Below, piece after piece: positions 35,500 to 42,757 of a stretch of 64,000 bases of DNA. The translations under genes were made by a program, and so were the position numbers. The notes beneath the pieces are model-generated. The model had not been told where the DNA came from, did no database searches, and worked only from the letters and a program-made list of their open reading frames with translations. Source of the stretch: Elusimicrobiota bacterium (lineage in GTDB: Bacteria; Elusimicrobiota; Elusimicrobia; UBA1565; UBA9628); NCBI GenBank assembly GCA_027451985.1, contig DAIDHS010000002.1, positions 1 to 64,000 on the forward strand, given 5' to 3'. The first letter of the stretch is position 1. Each line of letters opens with the position of its first letter.

Positions 35500-36462
35500 T
35501 CACATGCCCATCATGCCCATCATCAGCATGGGCAACATCATCATCATCATCTGCATCATCGTGTTCCCTGAGTTGGGCGTGACCGGCATGGGCGTGGGCG
35601 GCGTGACTTTCTTGGTCGTCAGGTTCGTCGGGTTCTGCTTCAAGTTCATGGGCGTTCCGCCGTTGCCGATGCCCACGCCTCCGCCGCTCTGCCCGCCCAT
35701 GGCTCCAATTTGCCCCGAAGCGTGCAGGCCGTCGAAATTGGTGGAGAGGCCCGAGGCCGCGGCAGCGTTGGAGGCCGCGTTGGCCGACTCGACCGCGCCC
35801 TTGGCCGCGGCTTGAAGCGCGGCCATCGCGTTACCGCCGCTGGGAGCGCCTTGCCCGCTTAAATCCGAGGCGTTCTGCAGGCTCGTCTGGGTCTGGCCTT
35901 CGTTGAAAGCCCCCGCGCCCGCGCCCAAAGCCGCAATCGGAGGCGGGCTGTACGACGCGCCGGAGCCGCCGCCCCCCCCGCCGCCGGAATCGTTGGAGAA
36001 GCCGGAGCCCAAAGACGGCGACTCCACGGGAATCTCCGGAGCCGACGCGGCCGCGCCCGAGAGCGCCGAAGCGCCGCCGGCCCCGCCGTGCAGGCCCGCG
36101 ATGGCCGCCAAATCGTCCGCGAAGCTGCGCGGTTTCGCCGCTGTTTTTTTAGCCGCCTCGGGGTGCGGGAACAAGCCGTCCATCGCGGCCCCGCCTTCCT
36201 TTTGATAGGCTCCTTGGCCCGAGCCCTGGCCGGGTGCGGGCACGCCCAAAGGCGAACCCGGAGCGCCTTCGGGGTTGTTGAGGGAGTTGAGGCTCTGCTT
36301 GACGGTCATCAAATTACGGCCGAAGGCGCTGTCGTTGAGGCCCTGCCCGGACTGATAGCTGGGGTAGGACACCCAGACGCCCACCGCGGAAAAAATAAGC
36401 AGCAAAACCCACCAGTATTTTTTGAACGGATCGCTGTTCTTGGAGAATTTAATGGTGGTCAT
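35500..36462 (-). CDS. Gly-rich single-span protein with Met-rich tail (first of trio)
   Basis: The 320-residue product has a short basic cytoplasmic start, one membrane helix (KKYWWVLLLIFSAVGVWVSYP) and a long Gly/Ala/Ser/Asn-rich region. It lacks the C-terminal helix bundle of the next two genes and ends instead in a tail in which more than half of the last about 20 residues are Met (MMQMMMMMLPMLMMGMMGM). The tail could be a short membrane anchor or a soft-metal site. A promoter lies directly upstream, so this gene heads the trio's transcript. No family is recognised. Confidence 0.72.
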   Translation of the reverse strand: MTTIKFSKNSDPFKKYWWVLLLIFSAVGVWVSYPSYQSGQGLNDSAFGRNLMTVKQSLNSLNNPEGAPGSPLGVPAPGQGSGQGAYQKEGGAAMDGLFPHPEAAKKTAAKPRSFADDLAAIAGLHGGAGGASALSGAAASAPEIPVESPSLGSGFSNDSGGGGGGGSGASYSPPPIAALGAGAGAFNEGQTQTSLQNASDLSGQGAPSGGNAMAALQAAAKGAVESANAASNAAAASGLSTNFDGLHASGQIGAMGGQSGGGVGIGNGGTPMNLKQNPTNLTTKKVTPPTPMPVTPNSGNTMMQMMMMMLPMLMMGMMGM

Positions 36463-36486
36463 ATCGCCGTCTTGCGTCTCTTTGGG

Positions 36487-36515
36487 AGTTTAGCCCGCGG
36501 CTCGGGCTTTGTCAA
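36487..36515 (-). promoter_or_regulatory. Sigma-70-type promoter of the Gly-rich trio
   Basis: Minus strand TTGACA, 17 bases, TAAACT, ending 25 bases before the ATG at 36462, in the short gap after the FtsH-like gene. It allows the trio to be made at a higher level than the protease gene. Confidence 0.7.
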
Positions 36516-36541
36516 TAGAAAACGGCTTTGATTACCGTCTT

Positions 36542-38266
36542 TTAACCGACGTCGGGCTTAGGCGAATCCAAGGACGCCGGGAGAGCCGGCGGCTCATCGG
36601 CAGGCGCGGGCGCGGAAGGCGGCATCTGCGGCGGCGGCGCAGCCGAGGCCGCCAGCGGCTTGCCCGGCTTGCCGTATTCCTTGAAGATGGCCGCGATCTC
36701 GTCGTAGTCGAGCTCGTCGCGGGCCTGGAGTTCCGCCGCGAAGCGCTCCACGATGGGCCAATCGGTCTTCAGGGTGCGCTCGACCTCGGTCATGGAGTCC
36801 TGCAGCAGCTTCTGGGTCATGGCGTTCAACTTCTGCTTCAAGTCGTCCGAAAGCTGATCAGCCGGAATGCGGGTGAAATCCCCCACGAAGCCGTTCTCGC
36901 CCATGCCCAAGCGCCAGACCATGTCGTGCGCGATGGTCATGGCGTTGGCGAAGTCCGAGGAAACGCCGTCGGTGGTCACGCCGTACTTGATGCGCTCGGA
37001 GACGTAGCCCGCCAGCGCCACCTTGATGTGCGCCTTCAAGGTACGCGAGTCGGAGCTGTACATTTCCTCGCGCGGAATCGAGTGCACCACGCCCAGCGTG
37101 CCGCCGCGCTGAATGATGGAAGCCTTGAACACGTCGTTGGTCGGGTGGGTCAGGTAGAGCACCACCAGGTGTCCGCCTTCGTGGAACGCCGTCATCTCGC
37201 GCTCTTTGGCGGTCATGTTCAAGCGGTGCGCCACGCCGAGCTCGATGCGCTCGATGGCGGCCGAGATGTCCTTGTAGGAAACGGCCTCGCGTTTTTCGCG
37301 CGTGGCGATGACCGCGGCTTCCTTTAGGATGTTCTCGATTTCGGCCGGCGTCTTGTAGACCGACTTGCGCGCTAGGCGCGCCAAATCCACGGAGGGGTCC
37401 ATGCGGATGCGCTTGGCGTAGTACTCGAAAATCTCCTGGCGCTCCTGCAAATTCGGCCGGCCGATGGTGATCGTGCGGTCAAAGCGCCCGGGGCGCAGGA
37501 GCGCGGGGTCGAGGACGTCTCTCTGCGCGTTCATCGCGCCGATGACCACGATGTTGGCCTGGGTGTCCGCGAGGCCGTCCATCTCGACCAGCAGCTGGTT
37601 CAAAGTCTGGTTGCCCTCGGAGGAGCCGCCGAAAGCGTCGTGGAACACGCGCTGGCGGCCCAGCACCTCGATTTCATCGACGAAGATGATGCAGGCCCCG
37701 TAGGCCTGGGAATACTGCCGGGCCTGCTTGAAGAGCTTCCGGACGCGCGACGCGCCCACGCCCACGAAAATCTCCACGAACTCGGAGCCCGAAGTGGACA
37801 AGAAGGGCACGCCCGCCTCGCTCGCGATGGCCTTGGCCAGCATGGTCTTTCCGCAGCCGGGAGGGCCGATCATCAAAAGGCCGTGGATGATTTTGCCGCC
37901 CACGCGCTTTAAGACCGCGCGGTCCTTGATGAGTTGAACGACCTCCCAGGCCTCCCGCTTGGCCTCGTCCAGGCCCATGACGTCCGAGAAGCGCACCTTC
38001 ACGTTCTCGGCCGAGACCTTGGACTTCCTAAAGCGCGCGAAGCCGCCGCCGTACTCGACGATGTACAAGAGGCCCACGAAAATGACGGTCTGGAGGATGC
38101 CCCAGGGCAGCGAGGCGACGTTGATGCCGATGATGTAGCGGCGCACGCTTTCTTCCATGCCCGCCAGGTACCACAGCGGCAGGACGAAGGCCACCAGGCC
38201 GCCGATGATGCCGACGACCCAGAGCCAGTAGCGCTGCCAGAAAAGCCTTAGTTTAGCCCAGAACAT
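36542..38266 (-). CDS. Membrane FtsH-like AAA+ zinc metalloprotease, accessory paralogue
   Basis: The 574-residue product has two N-terminal membrane helices (about 14-35 and 52-72), an AAA+ module with Walker A GPPGCGKT (134-141), Walker B IIFVDEIE, and arginine-finger region RPGRFDR. The M41 peptidase domain has zinc motif His362-Glu-Gly-Gly-His366 and a candidate third ligand Asp438 (VSSDFANA). All catalytic residues of an ATP-dependent membrane protease are therefore present. It is shorter than typical FtsH and ends in a Pro/Ala tail. Context with TadE-like and Gly-rich membrane genes suggests a specialised paralogue that extracts or cleaves those proteins rather than the housekeeping FtsH. 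A TATAGT -10-like hexamer lies upstream near 38293. Confidence 0.9.
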   Translation of the reverse strand: MFWAKLRLFWQRYWLWVVGIIGGLVAFVLPLWYLAGMEESVRRYIIGINVASLPWGILQTVIFVGLLYIVEYGGGFARFRKSKVSAENVKVRFSDVMGLDEAKREAWEVVQLIKDRAVLKRVGGKIIHGLLMIGPPGCGKTMLAKAIASEAGVPFLSTSGSEFVEIFVGVGASRVRKLFKQARQYSQAYGACIIFVDEIEVLGRQRVFHDAFGGSSEGNQTLNQLLVEMDGLADTQANIVVIGAMNAQRDVLDPALLRPGRFDRTITIGRPNLQERQEIFEYYAKRIRMDPSVDLARLARKSVYKTPAEIENILKEAAVIATREKREAVSYKDISAAIERIELGVAHRLNMTAKEREMTAFHEGGHLVVLYLTHPTNDVFKASIIQRGGTLGVVHSIPREEMYSSDSRTLKAHIKVALAGYVSERIKYGVTTDGVSSDFANAMTIAHDMVWRLGMGENGFVGDFTRIPADQLSDDLKQKLNAMTQKLLQDSMTEVERTLKTDWPIVERFAAELQARDELDYDEIAAIFKEYGKPGKPLAASAAPPPQMPPSAPAPADEPPALPASLDSPKPDVG

Positions 38267-38343
38267 AATCTTCGCTCTTGCCTGGAAAAACTATACCATT
38301 GTTTCGCTCGCCGCGCATCCCCCGCGCCGCGGGCCCGTCGCCG

Positions 38344-38883
38344 CTAGCCGCCGCCGCCCGGGCCGCCGTTTTGCGCCGCGTTCTGCGCGCCGCCGGAGCC
38401 GGGCAGCACGAATTGGATGGGCCTGTCGCGGTTAGGCACGTATTTGATGACCTTGAAGGTCAGCCCCGGCGACTTGTACATCCAGCCGATCTGGAGGACC
38501 GGGCCGGTCTTGACCGTGAGCGTCACCTCCTGCCAGACCTCGGTGCGCAGGATGTCTAAATTGGCCGAGGCCAGGTTCAAGAAGCCCTTCAATTGCCCGT
38601 TGTTGAAGCCCAGATAGTCCATCACGTCGTTGCGGATGTCGGCCTTCAAAAGGTTGTCGTCGCTCACGTAGGCGACGTTGCGGTGGGATTCCAGCTCCCA
38701 GCGCGTGGCCGCGTAATAGGAGGCGATTTCCATCTTCTGCACGAGAATCAGAAGCGCGAAAATCTTGGCGAAGGCGAAGAGGAAGAACATGAAGATGGGC
38801 AGCAGGAGCACGGTCTCCAAAGTCGCCTGGCCGCGGGAACGGCGGGAACGGAAGGGAGCGAAAGGGAACCGACGGCGGGCCAC
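38344..38883 (-). CDS. TadE-like pseudopilin, start displaced by an inserted cassette
   Basis: RGQATLETVLLLPIFMFFLFAFAKIFALLIL is the TadE-type N-terminal helix; the remainder is an about 130-residue periplasmic domain with a Gly-rich end. TadE-like proteins are pilin-like subunits needed for Flp pilus assembly. The track start (38988) lies antisense inside the four-helix-bundle gene, so I offer the GTG at 38883 (179 residues). Even so, the segment FPFAPFRSRRSR before the helix is encoded by the cassette's left repeat, and no ribosome site precedes it. The original start has probably been lost or replaced; expression is uncertain. Confidence 0.65.
   Translation of the reverse strand: MARRRFPFAPFRSRRSRGQATLETVLLLPIFMFFLFAFAKIFALLILVQKMEIASYYAATRWELESHRNVAYVSDDNLLKADIRNDVMDYLGFNNGQLKGFLNLASANLDILRTEVWQEVTLTVKTGPVLQIGWMYKSPGLTFKVIKYVPNRDRPIQFVLPGSGGAQNAAQNGGPGGGG
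38844..38857. repeat. Left inverted repeat of the four-helix-bundle cassette
   Basis: GGGAACGGAAGGGA is the perfect inverse complement of the right repeat at 39354..39367. It sits in a purine-rich run (38833..38870) of GGGAACG-type units. Confidence 0.6.
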
Positions 38884-38898
38884 GTTCGTAAGCTTGGG

Positions 38899-39273
38899 AT
38901 GGGCATCCACGGCAAGCTGCGGGTTCTGGACATGGGCCGCGCCTTGACGCTCGATGTCTACCGGTACAGCCGGAATTTTCCCAATCATGAGCTCTATGGG
39001 CTAACCTCTCAAATCCGCAGAGCAGCCGTCTCCGTTCCGGCCAACATCGCGGAAGGCTCCGGCCGCCGGGGCGACGGCGAACTCCTCCATTCTCTTTCCA
39101 TCGCGTCGGGAAGCTTGGCCGAGTTGCGGACGCTGGCGAGCCTGGCCCATGAACTGGGCTACCTGCCGGCAGCGGCCTACAAAGTCATCCTGGACGAAGC
39201 CGAACAATTGGCTATATCGCTCAACGCGCTGATTGCCGCAAGGAAACGGAAGGAAACGGGAAGAAACGGATGA
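38899..39273 (+). CDS. Four-helix-bundle protein (S23/23S rRNA intervening-sequence family)
   Basis: The 124-residue product from the ATG at 38899 carries the family pattern: LDVYRYSRNFPNHELYGLTSQIRRAAVSVPANIAEGSGRRGDGELLHSLSIASGSLAELRTLASLAHELGYL. Proteins of this fold are encoded in intervening sequences of 23S rRNA, in diversity-generating retroelements (Avd), and alone in many genomes; the molecular role of the lone form is not established. The Lys/Arg-rich tail (RKRKETGRNG) is encoded by the start of the purine repeat. It is the only plus-strand gene between 27.8 kb and the end of the window, consistent with insertion. Confidence 0.88.
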   Translation: MGIHGKLRVLDMGRALTLDVYRYSRNFPNHELYGLTSQIRRAAVSVPANIAEGSGRRGDGELLHSLSIASGSLAELRTLASLAHELGYLPAAAYKVILDEAEQLAISLNALIAARKRKETGRNG

Positions 39274-39353
39274 GACGGAAGGGAACGAAATGAAACAAAA
39301 AGAGGAAAAGCCGGCGCACGCGCCCCTTTCCGTTCCCTTCTTTTCCTTTCCGT

Positions 39354-39367
39354 TCCCTTCCGTTCCC
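39354..39367. repeat. Right inverted repeat of the four-helix-bundle cassette
   Basis: TCCCTTCCGTTCCC is the inverse complement of 38844..38857. It lies in a pyrimidine run with three CGTTCCCTTC units (starting 39331, 39351, 39361). A near-inverse purine segment (39278..39290) can pair with it to make a hairpin. Confidence 0.6.
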
Positions 39368-39374
39368 TTCTCTC

Positions 39375-40661
39375 TCACGGGTATTCCCTCGTCTGGAAAT
39401 GCGGCGTGGGGCAGGGCCAGACGCTGGCCGAGCCGTCGGTCTCGCCGGTGCAGTCCGAGCCCCCGCCGGTCATGCCCATCCACAGCGCGATGCGCGAGTG
39501 CACCTCCGGAAGGCCGGGACCCATGATTTGGTCGAAGTTCACATTGAAATAGTTGGTGGGAGGCTGCCAGTGCACGGTCACCGGCCAGCCGCCGCCGTCG
39601 GCCTGGCCCAGCGGGTTGCGGTCGTCCATGGTCTCCAGCTCCTGCGGGTCCACGGTGACCAGCTGGAAGAGCCCGTTGCAGTTGGGAATGTTGCTGGGCA
39701 TCGACATCGGCGGGCTGCTGCATTCCGGCATGGGCATGCTGCCGATGAGCTCGTGCTGGAACGCGTTTCCGCAATAGCCGACCTTGGGCGCGCATTCGAA
39801 ATGGACGGCGTTCATGAACGAGCCCGCGTATTGATTGAACGAGGAGCTCAAGAGTTGGGATTCATTGAGCGCGTTGGGCCCGCCGGCGTTGAGCCAGTAG
39901 GATTTGGCCAGGAAGTCGTGATTGGAGGCCAGCCGCTGCAGGACGGAGTACTGCGCCCCCTCCACCGAGCCCAGCAGCTGGTAGACCTGGGTATAGAGGC
40001 CGTAGATGGTGGAAAAATCGCTGTACTGCACGTCCCAGTACTCCGCGGCGCGCAGGCGGAAGAGCACCAGCGTGTCCTGGCTCCAAGGAGGCGGAGGGCT
40101 ACCGTTGCCCGGGTTGTCGTCCGGCGTCGGGCCCGGGATGTTCGGATCCCAATCGCTGTTCTTGCGCGTCCCGATGCCGCCGTAGCCGATGTCCCAAGTG
40201 CCCTCGTCATGGCTGTAATCGGCGGTCTCCTGCGTGGTGGGATGGCAGGTCGGATCCATGGACGAGCTTCCGCCCGACTCGTGCAGGCTGCGCGGGAAAA
40301 TGCCCTCCTGGTACAAGACATCGTACCAGGGCGAAGTGCCCGGGCACGCGGTTCCCGGACCCCCGCAGACCGCGTCCGTGCGTCCGCCGCAGTCGATGGG
40401 CTGATCCTGGAACACCTCCTGGAAAATGCGCATGGGAAACGCCCCGTTGACGTAGGCCGAGCGGTTGAGGAAGTCCGAGTAGTTGGTCATCTCGACGAAG
40501 GCCGCGGCGTCGATGGCGAACTGGTGGCGGATTTTTTCCTGCGAGAGCTTGGCCGTCTCGTAGATGAGCCAGACGAAGAGCATCAAAGACGGGAAAATGA
40601 AAAGCGCCGGAATTAAAATCTGTCCCCTCCGGCCGATCCGGGCCCCGCGTTTTAAGCTCAT
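39375..40661 (-). CDS. TadG-like pseudopilin-type protein
   Basis: I choose the ATG at 40661; the track start is an in-frame TTG. The N-terminus (RRGQILIPALFIFPSLMLFVWLIYETAKLSQEKIRHQFAIDAAAFVEM) is the TadG/TadE-type anchor helix followed by the conserved helical start of the periplasmic part. The 428 residues include a large Cys-containing, Asn/Gly/Pro-rich domain without a recognised fold (no clear VWA MIDAS). TadG-like proteins are thought to anchor or cap Flp pili in the envelope. The stop codon lies against the inverted-repeat cassette. Confidence 0.76.
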   Translation of the reverse strand: MSLKRGARIGRRGQILIPALFIFPSLMLFVWLIYETAKLSQEKIRHQFAIDAAAFVEMTNYSDFLNRSAYVNGAFPMRIFQEVFQDQPIDCGGRTDAVCGGPGTACPGTSPWYDVLYQEGIFPRSLHESGGSSSMDPTCHPTTQETADYSHDEGTWDIGYGGIGTRKNSDWDPNIPGPTPDDNPGNGSPPPPWSQDTLVLFRLRAAEYWDVQYSDFSTIYGLYTQVYQLLGSVEGAQYSVLQRLASNHDFLAKSYWLNAGGPNALNESQLLSSSFNQYAGSFMNAVHFECAPKVGYCGNAFQHELIGSMPMPECSSPPMSMPSNIPNCNGLFQLVTVDPQELETMDDRNPLGQADGGGWPVTVHWQPPTNYFNVNFDQIMGPGLPEVHSRIALWMGMTGGGSDCTGETDGSASVWPCPTPHFQTREYP

Positions 40662-40687
40662 GAATTCGACGGGCAAAAGCCCTTGTA

Positions 40688-40716
40688 TATATAGCCCGGC
40701 CGGGCGGGCAATGCAA
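40688..40716 (-). promoter_or_regulatory. Promoter of the TadG-like gene
   Basis: Minus strand TTGCAT, 17 bases, TATATA, ending 27 bases before the ATG at 40661. It separates this gene from the prepilin trio upstream. Confidence 0.6.
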
Positions 40717-40748
40717 GGTAAAAAATGTTAAAAATCGCCGCCGGGGGG

Positions 40749-42260
40749 CTAATTCCAGGTCTGCATGTTGGGCTGGACCTCCTGCCAGGAGGTCTGGACC
40801 AGAACGACGTTCAAGCTGGGCACGGAGAGCTGATCGTTGTAGAACACGCCGCAGAACGCCGTGGTGCAGTTGTTGCTGCCGCTGGGGCATGTGGCGTTGA
40901 CGCTGCCCTTGACCCAGATGGCGCCGTTGAAATCCATGAAGCTCTTGATGTAGAGGTTGCCGCCGACGTAGACGAAGCCGCGGATGCCGACCGTGTTGTA
41001 CCAACCGCTGCCCTGGCCCGGCTGGCTGAAAGTCTGCGTTCCAAATTTCCATGTGGAGGAGGTTTTGTGGTAGCCCGCGTCAGCCGGATATTCCAGACTG
41101 GCGGCGGTGTCGTATGTGTTCTTGAGCAAGCGCTCGTGTTCTTGCCAGGCATCGGCGGGCACTTCGCCCGTGTAGGCGTAATCTCCTCCGCTTTCGATGG
41201 TCAGGTTGCCCATAACAATAACGGTTCCATAGAGCCCGGTGTCGTACGGGGTCGGATTTCCCAGGCCGTACCAGTTCGAATTCCTGCCGGTTAGTACCAG
41301 GTTGCCGTCCCAATACCACACATAGCTGCTGATGGAAACGCCGTTGCCCTGGCCGCCCACGCCCTTAGGATGCTCATAGGAGTCGCCGAACCAGTAAGTC
41401 ACGCTGGAGTTGATGCTGGCGTTGACGTTGGGCGGAACGTTGGCGCTCGGCGAGCAGTTTTCATTCGAAGTGGAGTTTTTTTCCCAAGTCGCTTTTCCGC
41501 TGGAAACCTGGTTTCCGGTGGCGGGGTCCCGGTAGCCGTAGCTGCTCTTGACGCAGCCGTAAACGTTCAAGGTGTTTGAGGCCGCGGCCTCCGCGCGCAA
41601 AGTGGCGAAGTCGAGGATGGGCAGTTCGGGCACCTGCTGGTAGTTCGCCCACCACTCCACGCCGTCGGTGTTGGGCGGCAAGGGCCAGGTGGTGTCCCGC
41701 GGATAAGCGGCGGTGCCGACGACGTCGCCGCGGGCGAACTTGCGCGGGAAATACCACTGCGCCGTGGTCGCGTCCAGCGTGATGTTCCCTTGGGACATGA
41801 TGGGCCCCCAATATAAACAGAGTCCCTTGCTGTAGTTGACGTCGCCTTGGGTCAAGAGCGGGCTGTAGATGGTCCGGTTCTGGTAGACCGCCTCGATTTC
41901 GCGGACTTCGTTGGTCGAGTTGTCGCGGCCCTCGCCCAATATCTCGACGCTGCTGTTGGCGGCGCTGGAAAGGCTGATGCGGTAGGTGCCCCCGGAGACG
42001 TCGGCGTAGGTCGCGTCGAAATTGTAGCCGGCGAGCGGAATGCCGGCCTGGATTTGAGCGAATGTCCCGGTCGAGCTTTTGGCCTCCCAGTAGCCGCGGC
42101 TCACGGCCGCTTCGGCCAGGTTGAAGGCGACGGTGGACTTCTGGTCCTTCACGGAGACCCGGGCCTCCTGCTGCGTCCACTCCACGACCGCGGGGATGAT
42201 GATGATGAGCGCCAGCATCACGATGATGACGCCGACCAAGACCTGTCCGCGATTTTTCAT
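40749..42260 (-). CDS. PilX-like minor pilin/envelope protein
   Basis: The 503-residue product begins RGQVLVGVIIVMLALIIIIPAVVEWTQQEARVSVKDQKSTVAFNLAEAAVSRGYWEA, like the PilX-type N-terminus (one helix followed by the helical 'LAEA' repeat seen in minor pilins). The large extracytoplasmic remainder is Asn/Tyr/Thr-rich with several Cys and strand-forming repeats (GTVIVMGNLTIESGGDYAYTG, FVYVGGNLYIKSFMDFNGAIWVKGSVNA) that resemble polymer-forming or beta-helix-like segments. It overlaps the upstream prepilin gene by one base and is therefore co-translated. Confidence 0.72.
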   Translation of the reverse strand: MKNRGQVLVGVIIVMLALIIIIPAVVEWTQQEARVSVKDQKSTVAFNLAEAAVSRGYWEAKSSTGTFAQIQAGIPLAGYNFDATYADVSGGTYRISLSSAANSSVEILGEGRDNSTNEVREIEAVYQNRTIYSPLLTQGDVNYSKGLCLYWGPIMSQGNITLDATTAQWYFPRKFARGDVVGTAAYPRDTTWPLPPNTDGVEWWANYQQVPELPILDFATLRAEAAASNTLNVYGCVKSSYGYRDPATGNQVSSGKATWEKNSTSNENCSPSANVPPNVNASINSSVTYWFGDSYEHPKGVGGQGNGVSISSYVWYWDGNLVLTGRNSNWYGLGNPTPYDTGLYGTVIVMGNLTIESGGDYAYTGEVPADAWQEHERLLKNTYDTAASLEYPADAGYHKTSSTWKFGTQTFSQPGQGSGWYNTVGIRGFVYVGGNLYIKSFMDFNGAIWVKGSVNATCPSGSNNCTTAFCGVFYNDQLSVPSLNVVLVQTSWQEVQPNMQTWN

Positions 42261-42757
42261 CAGTTCATCACCTGCACGTTCTCCGAGGCCATGTGCAGGG
42301 CCTTCTCCCCGCCCTGGTAGATGGAGGTCTCGAGCGTCATGGCGATGGAGACGATGTTCATGTCGTCCGAGCGCGGAAAAGTAAAGGCCAGGTAGAACAA
42401 GTTATTGCTCAGGACTTGAGTGTCGTTGCCGTTGATCATCTCGAGGCTCTTGCCGTTCTGCAGGAAGGTTACGGTATTTCCCTCCTGCTCCGTGAAGGTG
42501 ATTTCGGAATAATAAGGCTGGCCCGAGGCCTGGGTGATGGCGATGGTCGAGCTCTGCGCCTGCCGGAGCTCCTTGGCCATCACGTACATCACGCTGCGCG
42601 CCTCCTGCTGGAGGGCGATTTTGGCCTTGGAGAGGATGAAGTAGCGGTTGACCTGGATGAACATGACCGCGCCCAAAGACGAGACGATGCCGATGATGGC
42701 GATGACCAGCATGACCTCGACGAGAGTGAACCCCGCCCGTGCGCGCGCGCTCACCAT
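42260..42757 (-). CDS. Type IV prepilin-like protein
   Basis: The 165-residue product has a class III-type prepilin leader and helix: AGFTLVEVMLVIAIIGIVSSLGAVMFIQVNRYF, with Glu at +5 after the cleavage glycine. The rest is a small C-terminal domain (EITFTEQEGNTVTFLQNGKSLEMINGND) typical of minor pseudopilins (PilW/GspJ-like size). It overlaps the giant prepilin by 7 bases and PilX-like by one base. A prepilin peptidase for processing is not in the window. Confidence 0.88.
   Translation of the reverse strand: MVSARARAGFTLVEVMLVIAIIGIVSSLGAVMFIQVNRYFILSKAKIALQQEARSVMYVMAKELRQAQSSTIAITQASGQPYYSEITFTEQEGNTVTFLQNGKSLEMINGNDTQVLSNNLFYLAFTFPRSDDMNIVSIAMTLETSIYQGGEKALHMASENVQVMN

Larger units (their letters stand above)
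38844..39367. mobile_element. Candidate small mobile cassette carrying a four-helix-bundle gene
   Basis: A 524-base unit is bounded by 14-base perfect inverted repeats and contains one plus-strand gene, in a block of minus-strand genes. Its left end lies inside the coding start of a TadE-like gene and its right end 7 bases from the stop of a TadG-like gene. The right side also has an internal purine run (39241..39310) able to fold with the terminal pyrimidine run. No transposase is encoded, so it would depend on an enzyme elsewhere. Confidence 0.5.

Noticed and set aside
32433-36462. Low-complexity Gly-rich ORFs as non-coding repeats
   Set aside because: Three consecutive ORFs have defined starts, membrane segments, packed spacing and one promoter, so they are genes despite the low complexity.
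38899-39273. Diversity-generating retroelement accessory gene (Avd)
   Set aside because: The fold family is related, but there is no reverse transcriptase, template repeat or variable repeat nearby in the window.
38833-39372. Possible CRISPR or tandem-repeat array
   Set aside because: The units are short, irregular and purine- or pyrimidine-rich, with no unique spacers and with inverted symmetry around one gene; a cassette with inverted repeats fits better.
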